From Eximiradius sp. (lineage in GTDB: Bacteria; Bacteroidota; Ignavibacteria; Kapaibacteriales; UBA2268), in assembly GCA_937127445.1 (NCBI GenBank), contig CAKZLY010000015.1, positions 186,001 to 250,000 on the forward strand: a stretch of 64,000 bases of DNA. Direction: 5' to 3'. Shown piece by piece: positions 52,565-60,437 of the stretch. The notes beneath the pieces are model-generated. The model searched no databases and was not told the DNA's origin. It worked only from the letters and a program-made list of their open reading frames with translations. Each line of letters starts with the position of its first letter. The stretch's first letter is position 1. Made by a program: the position numbers and the translations under genes.

Positions 52565-54193
52565 ATGAGCACAATCTTAAAAGGCAACATTCTCGATATA
52601 ATTAATAGAACCATTAAGAAAGGTTATATTCAAATTGATAATGGTATTATTAAAGATATTGTTTATACCGATGAAGTAGATGACAATACATTCATTATGC
52701 CGGGGTTTATCGATGCTCATGTACATATCGAAAGTTCTATGCTGCCACCATCGGAGTTCGCTCGTGCAGTAGTTAAATTTGGAACAGTTGCAGTGGTTTC
52801 TGACCCCCACGAAATTGCGAATGTGCTTGGAGTAGAAGGCGTTGAGTATATGATAACGAATGCACGGCGTGTTCCTCTGAAATTTTTCTTCGGGGTACCA
52901 TCTTGTGTGCCTGCTACAAATTTCGAAACATCAGGAGCAAAGATAACATCTGAAGATATTGAAATTCTTTTCAAGAAATATAACTTAAAATATTTAAGTG
53001 AAATGATGAACTATCCTGGAGTAATTTACGAAGATCCTGATGTAATAGATAAAATTGACATTGCTAGAAAGCTTAATAAAAAGATTGATGGACATTCACC
53101 GGGATTTATTGGAGATAATTTACAGAAGTATGCTTCGTTCGGAATTTCTACAGACCACGAATGTTTTACTTATTCCGAAGCATTGGAAAAAATCAAATAT
53201 GGAATAAAAGTATTAATTAGGGAAGGTTCTGCTGCAAAAAATTTTGACGTTCTATCAAAGCTTATTGCCGAGCACAATAATATGTGTATGTTGTGTTCGG
53301 ATGATTTACATCCGGATGATTTGATAAAAGGTCATATTAATTTGTTGGTAAAGAAAGCATTGAAAATGGGTTTTGATTTGTTCGACGTATTAAGTGTGGC
53401 TTGCTTGCGACCAATGGAACATTATGGACTAAATGTAGGATTACTGAGAATCGGCGATCCTGCTGATATGATCATTGTTGATGATCTCCAAAATTTCAAT
53501 ATTTTGAGAACATACATTGATGGAAAATTAATTTTTGAAAATGGAGTGACATATATTAGTCCATTTATCTCTGAAAAATTGAATATTTTCGAAGCCGAAA
53601 GAATTACGCTTGAAGACATCCAAATAGAGGCAAGGAGCTCCCAAATTAATGTTATCAAAGCTCTTGATGGGGAGCTAATTACAGAAAAAATTATTTGCGA
53701 TGCTAAAATTGTAAATAATTGTGTTGTCCCAAATATCGAAGATGATGTGTTGAAACTTGTAGTCTATAATCGTTATAAAAAGGCAAAGCCAGCAATAGCA
53801 TTTATTAATAATTTCAAGTTGAAAAAAGGAGCAATAGCTTCGACTGTTGCTCACGATAGTCATAATATAATTGCTGTGGGTGCAGATGATATTTCATTGA
53901 TTAATGCAATAAATGCAATTATTGATAGTAAAGGCGGTTTGTGTGTTGCTACATCGGCGGAAAGTATTTTGCTTCCACTACCAATTGCAGGGCTTATGTC
54001 TGCAATGGATTATCCATCGACTGCTAATCTTTATAACAAACTCACAGAAAAAGCAAAGGAATTAGGTACTGACTTGCAAGCACCATTTATGACATTATCA
54101 TTTATGGCTTTACTCGTAATACCAAAGCTAAAATTAAGCGATAAAGGATTGTTCGATGGTGAAAAATTCGAATTTATTGATTTATTTGTATGA
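52565..54193 (+). CDS. ade: adenine deaminase
   Basis: A 542-residue amidohydrolase-superfamily enzyme converting adenine to hypoxanthine. Metal-binding DAHVHIESSM, SDPHEIANVLG, the DGHSPG motif and MLCSDDLHPDDL are present, with PMEHYGLNVG near the end of the catalytic domain. The C-terminal domain (AVGADDISLINAINAI...) matches the AdeC family. The length is typical. It lies seven bases after the broken small gene, so both could be on one transcript with the SPOR protein. Confidence 0.93.
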   Translation: MSTILKGNILDIINRTIKKGYIQIDNGIIKDIVYTDEVDDNTFIMPGFIDAHVHIESSMLPPSEFARAVVKFGTVAVVSDPHEIANVLGVEGVEYMITNARRVPLKFFFGVPSCVPATNFETSGAKITSEDIEILFKKYNLKYLSEMMNYPGVIYEDPDVIDKIDIARKLNKKIDGHSPGFIGDNLQKYASFGISTDHECFTYSEALEKIKYGIKVLIREGSAAKNFDVLSKLIAEHNNMCMLCSDDLHPDDLIKGHINLLVKKALKMGFDLFDVLSVACLRPMEHYGLNVGLLRIGDPADMIIVDDLQNFNILRTYIDGKLIFENGVTYISPFISEKLNIFEAERITLEDIQIEARSSQINVIKALDGELITEKIICDAKIVNNCVVPNIEDDVLKLVVYNRYKKAKPAIAFINNFKLKKGAIASTVAHDSHNIIAVGADDISLINAINAIIDSKGGLCVATSAESILLPLPIAGLMSAMDYPSTANLYNKLTEKAKELGTDLQAPFMTLSFMALLVIPKLKLSDKGLFDGEKFEFIDLFV

Positions 54194-54268
54194 TAGGAAT
54201 ACTTTCTAAAGCATAACTAAACTATAATCTTAAGCAAAGCCAGTTTGTTCAATTATTTTGTTCTTGAT

Positions 54269-54634
54269 TTATTTTTCTTCTTTACCTTTTTCGTGTGGTT
54301 GGTAGACAACAACATCAACCTCGAAAGTTGTGATCATTCCACCAAAATTATGCCCTGTAAAAATTTCGTCCAGATGATCTATGAACTCAAAAATTTTCTC
54401 TTTTTTATCTATTATTTCAATAACAATTGGTAAATCAGTTGATAGAGCTAGTATTTTAGCTGAATGAATCATGCTATTTGCTCCGTACGAAAGTACACCA
54501 CGAAAAACGGAAGCACCTGCCAATCCCTTACGTTTAGCTTCAAGAACCAAGAACTCATATGTGGGCTGGTGTTTGTATTTATCTTGTGAACCAATGTAAA
54601 TGCGTAAAACTTGTGATTTCCCCTCTAATTTCAT
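54269..54634 (-). CDS. DUF190 protein, PII-like, partner of CrcB
   Basis: A 121-residue DUF190 protein, a family with a ferredoxin-like/PII-like fold. The conserved blocks are QVLRIYIGSQDKY, YEFLVLEAKRKGLAGASVFRG, GANSMIHSAKIL and LPIVIEIIDKKEKI. DUF190 genes are a frequent partner of crcB in fluoride loci. It sits three bases downstream of crcB and should therefore be under the same fluoride riboswitch. Its biochemical role in fluoride resistance is not established. Confidence 0.9.
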   Translation of the reverse strand: MKLEGKSQVLRIYIGSQDKYKHQPTYEFLVLEAKRKGLAGASVFRGVLSYGANSMIHSAKILALSTDLPIVIEIIDKKEKIFEFIDHLDEIFTGHNFGGMITTFEVDVVVYQPHEKGKEEK

Positions 54635-54637
54635 TGC

Positions 54638-55021
54638 TTATCTCCATATATAATTAACTACTGTTTTGCCCAATAATGTAAGTGAAATACCTAAAAATAT
54701 ACTTACACCCATATACAACATCAAAAACAAAACTTCCCTATCATTTATCAAATTTATTGTATCGTTCGTAAAAGTAGAAAAAGTTGTTAGACCACCACAA
54801 AATCCAACTGAAAGCATTAACCTCATCTCAGGTGACAACACTTCTCCTTTCTCGAATAAACCAAGAATAATGCCAATTAAAAAGCATCCCACTAAGTTTA
54901 CAATTAAAGTGCCTAACGGAAAGTTAGTTGGGAAAATTTTATGAACAAATACAGTTGTAACGTATCTTGTGATGCTGCCGATAAAACCGCCTATTCCTGC
55001 TAACAGAACCCCTTTTAACAT
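54638..55021 (-). CDS. crcB: fluoride ion channel/exporter CrcB (Fluc)
   Basis: A 127-residue four-helix membrane protein of the Fluc family, which forms a dual-topology dimer that exports fluoride. Motifs: GGFIGSITRY near the N-terminus, FPLGTLIVNLVGCFLIG (conserved Asn in helix 2), and the phenylalanine-box GFCGGLTTFSTF with the sodium-binding GGLTTFS. The ATG at 55021 is preceded by AGGAG, which the expression platform of the riboswitch can pair away. Confidence 0.96.
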   Translation of the reverse strand: MLKGVLLAGIGGFIGSITRYVTTVFVHKIFPTNFPLGTLIVNLVGCFLIGIILGLFEKGEVLSPEMRLMLSVGFCGGLTTFSTFTNDTINLINDREVLFLMLYMGVSIFLGISLTLLGKTVVNYIWR

Positions 55022-55023
55022 AA

Positions 55024-55105
55024 AACTCCTATAAAAAATTACTTATAATTTCTTATAGGAGTTATCAGCCATTGCTGGCGGTTTTGGCGAACTCCATCAC
55101 CTTTT
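55024..55105 (-). ncRNA. fluoride riboswitch (crcB motif) controlling crcB
   Basis: On the minus strand the segment from 55105 contains the crcB-motif consensus: GGTGATGGAGTTCGCC (55101-55086), then AAAACCGCC, a variable loop, GGCTGATAACTCC. GGAGTTCGCC-type helix P1 forms with ACTCC (near 55058). The 3' part overlaps the expression platform: ACTCCTATAA (55062-55053) is a perfect complement of TTATAGGAGT (55034-55025), which contains the crcB Shine-Dalgarno. Fluoride binding should hold ACTCC in the aptamer and free the ribosome site. Confidence 0.93.
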
Positions 55106-55110
55106 GATTG

Positions 55111-55142
55111 CAAAGTTATAAAAAAATTGTCATCGGTGCAAA
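55111..55142 (-). promoter_or_regulatory. Bacteroidetes-type promoter of the fluoride riboswitch
   Basis: On the minus strand TTTG (55142-55139), 20 bases, TAACTTTG (55118-55111); both boxes match the consensus exactly. The expected start falls just before the aptamer. Confidence 0.8.
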
Positions 55143-55207
55143 AACATTCGAGAAAAAGATACAGGAATTGGATTGGTAACAACATAAAAATCAAGAGGAT
55201 AGTACCT

Positions 55208-55936
55208 TTACAAATCACTTGCAATGAAACAAAATTCTTCGTTCAAGTTGAAATAATGTTCAAACTGATGTTTGCTTATAGACTTGCGATTTGAAACAAA
55301 AGACTTAAGAGTAAAAATTTTTAATCCAATTTCGTCAGCAATAAACTCATATAAAGAATTTGCATCAGTACCATAGAAATCGCTTGCACCGATACCAGAC
55401 TCGAATAAAATAGTCGGCTTACTTGATTTAAGCAGATTTCTTGCTCCTTTCAATACGGGGAATTCACCACCTTCGACATCAATTTTAAGGAAATCTATGC
55501 GAACATTTTGCGGGATAAGCGAATCTAAAGTCTTAACTTCTACTTGTATTTCTTCAATTTGGGGTGAAGCGATATCATAGCGTCTTCGTTTAATTCCACT
55601 ATAAGCTGGAGCATTCTTCACGAACTGAAAAGTTGAGCGTCCTTCTTTATCCGAAAGTGCATAAGGATAAATTTTTGCTTTTGAACTGAATTTATTAACT
55701 AATTCAGTGTATAAATGCGGTAGTGGTTCGAATGCGTAATGAATTCCATCAGGAGCGTATTTATGAAACAGTTTTAGAATATCACCCTTGTGGCAACCAA
55801 CATCTATGCAATTTGAGTTAGATTTAAGAATTTTTTTTAAAATAAATCTGGTAATTCTATCATACTCAATATTTTTCGTGATATCAATTTTCGACAAGAT
55901 TAATGCTTCGCGTAGAATGTTTTTTAGAAGTCCCAT
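55208..55936 (-). CDS. FkbM-family SAM methyltransferase
   Basis: A 242-residue FkbM-type methyltransferase (start ATG at 55936; a frame to 55960 adds eight residues without support). The SAM motif is CIDVGCHKGDILKLF, with YAFEPLPHLYTEL and the signature RIDFLKIDVEGGEFPVLKGA. FkbM proteins O-methylate sugars or other small molecules. No sugar-pathway genes flank it, so the substrate is open. It lies between the fluoride locus and sppA; a hairpin at 56031 separates it from sppA. Confidence 0.88.
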   Translation of the reverse strand: MGLLKNILREALILSKIDITKNIEYDRITRFILKKILKSNSNCIDVGCHKGDILKLFHKYAPDGIHYAFEPLPHLYTELVNKFSSKAKIYPYALSDKEGRSTFQFVKNAPAYSGIKRRRYDIASPQIEEIQVEVKTLDSLIPQNVRIDFLKIDVEGGEFPVLKGARNLLKSSKPTILFESGIGASDFYGTDANSLYEFIADEIGLKIFTLKSFVSNRKSISKHQFEHYFNLNEEFCFIASDL

Positions 55937-56030
55937 ATTCACTCTAAAATAAAAAAGCAATTTACTATTATTATGAGTTATTTCAAAATACCTAATCGAA
56001 ACAATTTTCGCAAGAACAAATAATAATAAT

Positions 56031-56055
56031 ATGGGGCGTATTTCTTACGCCCCAT
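56031..56055 (-). terminator. hairpin after sppA, probable terminator
   Basis: A perfect 10-bp stem ATGGGGCGTA/TACGCCCCAT with a five-base loop lies 31 bases after the sppA stop on the minus strand. The following sequence is AT-rich (ATTATTATTATTTG) but lacks a strict T run. Confidence 0.65.
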
Positions 56056-56085
56056 AAAATCGATTAAAAATGGGTTTGAGAACTC

Positions 56086-58524
56086 TTATTTTATCAAATC
56101 GTAATAGTCAAATGGCAAAATGTGTAGCGGTTTGCCATTATTATTAATTCGGAACTTAACATCATTGGAAATTTCTTTCGGGAAAATATTAATTTCTTCT
56201 GTTTTGGCTTCAAAACTAAAATCAAAAGGAATATTAGATTTTGGCCAGAATTCATCAATTTCAAGGACATCGTTTTTCTTGAAATTGATTTTCTTTTTTG
56301 CAATTTCAATTGCTTTATCAATGCCACCAATTTCGTCGACAAGTCCAATGGATTTACCTTTTGCACCGGAATAGATACGGCCTTGTGCAATATTGCCAAT
56401 AGCTACACTATCAGTATTTCTTCCTTTTGCAACTTTATTTACGAAGTCTCCGTAGAAATCGGATATTAATCCTTTGAATTGGGATAGTTCTTCATCGGTG
56501 AAATTGCGTGCGGGAAGACCAATTCCAATGAATGGCAAAGAAATTGCATTTCCTAAATCAGAATGTTTTCCTCGTTTGACGACATCATAGGTAATACCCA
56601 AGCTGTCCATCAATCCTTTATTATAAATATAAGAAGCAATTACACCAATGGAACCAGTTATGGTAATTGGTGTAGCCAATATTGTATCAGCATCCATCGA
56701 AAGCCAATAACCACCTGATGCAGCAACTGAACCTTGTGAGACAATAATAGGTTTTTTCCCTTTATAGCGGCGCGTAACCTCGGCAACTAAATCGGATGCA
56801 AAGGCAGAACCACCAGGCGAATTTACTCGGAGAATAACTGCTTCGTATTTACTACTTCCAAGAATATTTTCCAGAACTTTTGATAATTTTCGTCCAGAAA
56901 TACCAGTTTCTAAGTCGCAAACACCTTCGGCATAGACAATAGCAATTTTTCTATCTTGCTCGCTCCAGCGATTATCAATTGGGGTAAAATCTTCAAAGCG
57001 AACTGTTTCATTTGAAATTACATAATCTTTGTTATTTAACTTGATGAGAGTATCAATTTTGTCCCAGCGGTGAATTCTATCAATTAATTTTTTCTCTTTT
57101 GCTTTGTTTGCAGTAATAATTAATGAATTTAAGATGTCGTCAAATTCGTTTTCTGACAGATTTCTTGCTGTTTTAATGTCTGCTTTTGCTAAATTGAATA
57201 AGTCGTCGATGTATTCTTCACGCTGTTCTTTTTCTCCATCGGAGAAGTTTATTCTCGAAAAGCTTTCGGCAGCAGATTTATACTTGAAAAGGCGAATTTC
57301 TTCAAATCCCAAGCCATATTTTTCCATAAATTTTTTGTAGTAGCTTCTGCTCGACGAGAAACCTTCAATTGCGACTTCACCAAGAGGTTCGAGTATAATT
57401 TCATCTGCAACAGTTGCTAAATGGTAGTTTCTTATGTTGAAACTTTCAGAAAAAATCACAACTCTTTTACCGGTGGCTTTGAGCTGTGCAAGTTTTTCTC
57501 GAATTTCCCACATATCGGAATAGCTTGCAGTAAAATCAGTGATATTAAGATAAAGTTCTTTTATTTCCTTGTCGTTTTTAATTGCGTCAAGTTTTTTCAG
57601 CACATCATAAATTGTTGTATATTTTGATGAAATTGGGAAAAGAATAGATAAGAAAGAGGATTCGGGTTGGAGCGAACCAGTAAGTTCGAGTTTAGCAACT
57701 TTTTTCTTGCTAAGAAAAGCATCGTAGATAATTGAGCGGTCAAGTGGAGAAAATCTCACCAAATAGGCATTTGTTGCATCACTAAAGTTATCTTTTGAAG
57801 GTGCAGCAACAACTGAACCAATCCCAAGATAGCCAAAACTGATATCAAAACCAATTGAAAGACGTTCGTCTGAGAAGTAGCGTCCACCAATTCTAATTCC
57901 ATCAAGAACTTCATAATTAGCGCCGGCGCTCCATTTTACCTCATTGTAGTCATCCAAGTTGCTGGCAGCAGCATCAATAAAGAAGGTAAGTGGGTAATTC
58001 TTAATCGGTCTAATGGCTAATTCACCAACGTGTTCTTCATTCAAATTTCTAAAATTACTTCGATAAATATATCCTGCAGAGACATAAGGCAATGGACGCC
58101 AAAGAAGACCGATGATATAAGAAGGCCTATAACCATAAGGATTGTCGCCACTTATTGCAGAATATCCAAATCCTACCCCAAATGTTCTATCTCCAAATCC
58201 AATAGAATATCGCATATCATAGAAGGATTTACCAGAAAAATCGTAGCGAACAACTCCCGAACCAAAATATTTGCCTCCCATGAAAATTCCATAATCAGGC
58301 TTTTCAAAGTTCTTGTTTTTGTCGTTAATCATAAAAAGAGATTCATTACGGTTTGTCATCGCAAGAGTGGCAGGATTGATGAAGCCATAATTACCATAGC
58401 GGAAGGCACCTTCGCTTGACTGCGTCCAGAATGATTGCGAATAATATGGAATGAAGCCAACACTTTTTGCAAAAATTTCGGGGACAAAAATCACAAAAAG
58501 TAACAAAGTTATTATTTTTCTCAT
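56086..58524 (-). CDS. sppA: signal peptide peptidase SppA with N-terminal barrel-like domain
   Basis: An 812-residue S49 protease. After a signal peptide (MRKIITLLLFVIFVPEIFAKS), residues about 25-265 consist of alternating short strands rich in Tyr, Gly and Arg (FGVGFGYSAISGDNPYGYRPSYIIGLLWRP) like an outer-membrane beta barrel. Residues about 270-800 are the tandem S49 repeat. The catalytic Lys is K416 in FKYKSAAESFS and the Ser is S603 in GSVAASGGYW, spaced 187 residues apart as in the 67-kDa SppA class. Bacterial SppA is usually in the inner membrane; this N-terminal domain suggests a different placement. A hairpin follows the gene. Confidence 0.88.
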   Translation of the reverse strand: MRKIITLLLFVIFVPEIFAKSVGFIPYYSQSFWTQSSEGAFRYGNYGFINPATLAMTNRNESLFMINDKNKNFEKPDYGIFMGGKYFGSGVVRYDFSGKSFYDMRYSIGFGDRTFGVGFGYSAISGDNPYGYRPSYIIGLLWRPLPYVSAGYIYRSNFRNLNEEHVGELAIRPIKNYPLTFFIDAAASNLDDYNEVKWSAGANYEVLDGIRIGGRYFSDERLSIGFDISFGYLGIGSVVAAPSKDNFSDATNAYLVRFSPLDRSIIYDAFLSKKKVAKLELTGSLQPESSFLSILFPISSKYTTIYDVLKKLDAIKNDKEIKELYLNITDFTASYSDMWEIREKLAQLKATGKRVVIFSESFNIRNYHLATVADEIILEPLGEVAIEGFSSSRSYYKKFMEKYGLGFEEIRLFKYKSAAESFSRINFSDGEKEQREEYIDDLFNLAKADIKTARNLSENEFDDILNSLIITANKAKEKKLIDRIHRWDKIDTLIKLNNKDYVISNETVRFEDFTPIDNRWSEQDRKIAIVYAEGVCDLETGISGRKLSKVLENILGSSKYEAVILRVNSPGGSAFASDLVAEVTRRYKGKKPIIVSQGSVAASGGYWLSMDADTILATPITITGSIGVIASYIYNKGLMDSLGITYDVVKRGKHSDLGNAISLPFIGIGLPARNFTDEELSQFKGLISDFYGDFVNKVAKGRNTDSVAIGNIAQGRIYSGAKGKSIGLVDEIGGIDKAIEIAKKKINFKKNDVLEIDEFWPKSNIPFDFSFEAKTEEINIFPKEISNDVKFRINNNGKPLHILPFDYYDLIK

Positions 58525-58600
58525 ATAAACCTCATAAGAAATATGTTTAATGAACTCTCAATAATTACGATAATTGATCAAATATGTTTCAAATTTACAG

Positions 58601-58632
58601 TTTGAAGATTAATAATATTTGTTATAATTTTG
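58601..58632 (+). promoter_or_regulatory. Bacteroidetes-type promoter of proS
   Basis: TTTG at 58601-58604, 20 bases, TAATTTTG at 58625-58632, both exact. The proS ATG is at 58670. Confidence 0.75.
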
Positions 58633-58669
58633 TTATTTTTTGAATAGCAAAAATTAGCAAAGGATAATT

Positions 58670-60370
58670 ATGAAACAATCACAATTATTTATACCAACTT
58701 TGAAAGAAAATTCTTCCGAAGCACAAATTCCATCGCATCAATTAATGTTGAGAACGGGTATAGTCAGACAGCTCGCATCAGGGGTTTTCTCATTTTTGCC
58801 ACTGGGTTATAGAGTAATCAAAAAAATCATACAAATTCTGCGTGAGGAAATGGATGCTATCGGTGGGCAAGAATTTTTGCTGCCAGCACTTAATCCAATA
58901 GAAATCTGGGAACAAACCGGAAGAGTAGAAGCAATGGGAGATGTATTGTTTCACATAAAAAACCGCGAAGGGCTTGTGCTCGCTCCAACTCACGAAGAAA
59001 TTATTACTTATCATGCAAAGCAACATATTAAATCATATCGCGATTTACCTCAAATCTGGTACCAAATCCAAACAAAGTTTCGGAATGAACCACGCCCGAA
59101 ATCAGGTGTATTACGTGGTCGTCAATTTATTATGAAGGATTCTTACTCGCTTGATTCATCCTGGGAAGGATTAGATGTTTCGTATCAGAAGCACCACGAC
59201 GCATATTGCCGAATATTTGAACGCTGTGGTATCAAGTTCTTTGTAGTTGGTGCTTCCTCTGGTGCAATGGGTGGGAACAAAAGTGAAGAGTTTATGGTGG
59301 TATCTGATTCTGGCGAAGATGTTGTTGCAATTGCTGACGATGGTTATGCTGCAAATGTAGAGATAGCAACTTCTGCCCTATCTCCTGTGGGTAGAATTGA
59401 AATTGAATTGCCAATTGAAAAATTCCCTACTCCAAATGCAAAGACAATCGACGATTTGATTGCACAATTTGGCATTCCAGAGGAAAGATGTGCCAAATCA
59501 GTTGTTTACATAGTCGAAGACAAACCTGTGCTTATTTTTATGAGAGGCAATGATGAGCTTAACGAAAGTAAACTGCAAAGTGTATTAGGCACTGGAACGT
59601 TTCGCCCTGCTGAGAGCGAAGAATTAATTCGTTATACAGGCGCAGACCACGGTTCTATTGGACCGATTAATTTAAAAACTAATATAAGAATAATTGCGGA
59701 TAAGCTGCTCAAAGATGCTAATGGGTTAGTTAGTGGTGCAAATGAAGATGGTTATCATTATAAGAATATTGATTTTAGACGTGATTGTCCATTTATTACT
59801 GAATTTTATGATCTTAGAACAATTCGTGAAGGAGAGCCATCTCCAATATCAGGTGCACCAATTAAAGTAGTAAAAGCAATAGAGCTTGGTCATATCTTCA
59901 AACTTGGGACTAAGTATTCTGAAGCGCTGGAAGCAAAATTCCTGGATAAAAACGGGAAAGAGCAACCAATTATTATGGGAAGCTACGGTATAGGTGTGGA
60001 AAGGATTATGGCTTGCTTTGTCGAACAAAACCACGACGAGAAAGGTATAGTCTGGGAACGTCCACTTGCGCCATTTGATATACATTTGATTGCTGTTAAT
60101 CAGCAAAAATTCCTGGGGGTTAAAGATAAGTCTGATGAACTTTACAGAGAATTAGGTAAAGTGGGTTATGAAGTTCTTTATGATGATCGCGATGAAACTC
60201 CTGGAGTAAAATTTAATGATGCAGATTTGATTGGTTTGCCACTGCAATTAATTGTTGGTCCGAAAAATTTAGAAAACAATAAAGTAGAAATCAAAATTAG
60301 AGCTACTGGCGAAAGAAAATTAGTTGAAATAGATAAACTTAAAGAAGAGTTGGCAAGCTTGATTAAATAA
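58670..60370 (+). CDS. proS: prolyl-tRNA synthetase, bacterial type
   Basis: A 566-residue class II synthetase that charges tRNA-Pro. Motif 1 contains GVFSFLPLGYRVIKKI, motif 2 TKFRNEPRPKSGVLRGRQFIMKD and motif 3 GSYGIGVERIMACFVEQ. The bacterial-type insertion (YbaK-like editing domain) is present around residues 230-390, with CAKSVVYIV and GADHGSIGP. The anticodon-binding domain is C-terminal. A matching tRNA-Pro is encoded at 11607. It is followed by a strong bidirectional terminator. Confidence 0.96.
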   Translation: MKQSQLFIPTLKENSSEAQIPSHQLMLRTGIVRQLASGVFSFLPLGYRVIKKIIQILREEMDAIGGQEFLLPALNPIEIWEQTGRVEAMGDVLFHIKNREGLVLAPTHEEIITYHAKQHIKSYRDLPQIWYQIQTKFRNEPRPKSGVLRGRQFIMKDSYSLDSSWEGLDVSYQKHHDAYCRIFERCGIKFFVVGASSGAMGGNKSEEFMVVSDSGEDVVAIADDGYAANVEIATSALSPVGRIEIELPIEKFPTPNAKTIDDLIAQFGIPEERCAKSVVYIVEDKPVLIFMRGNDELNESKLQSVLGTGTFRPAESEELIRYTGADHGSIGPINLKTNIRIIADKLLKDANGLVSGANEDGYHYKNIDFRRDCPFITEFYDLRTIREGEPSPISGAPIKVVKAIELGHIFKLGTKYSEALEAKFLDKNGKEQPIIMGSYGIGVERIMACFVEQNHDEKGIVWERPLAPFDIHLIAVNQQKFLGVKDKSDELYRELGKVGYEVLYDDRDETPGVKFNDADLIGLPLQLIVGPKNLENNKVEIKIRATGERKLVEIDKLKEELASLIK

Positions 60371-60395
60371 AGATAAAGAGAATGGAAGATTAGAT

Positions 60396-60432
60396 AAAAA
60401 AGAGGCTGCCCTTGAAAGACAGCCTCTTTTTA
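60396..60432. terminator. bidirectional terminator between proS and lpdA
   Basis: A 12-bp stem AAAAAGAGGCTG/CAGCCTCTTTTT with an 11-base loop. T runs appear on both strands, so it can serve both convergent genes. Confidence 0.92.
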
Positions 60433-60437
60433 TTAAA

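Noticed and set aside
52417..52614. Minus-strand hydrophobic 65-codon frame
   Set aside because: It is antisense to the small broken gene and the ade start, with composition expected from reading Lys/Asn-rich DNA backwards.
54245..54433. Plus-strand hydrophobic 62-codon frame
   Set aside because: It is antisense to DUF190, which has clear family motifs.
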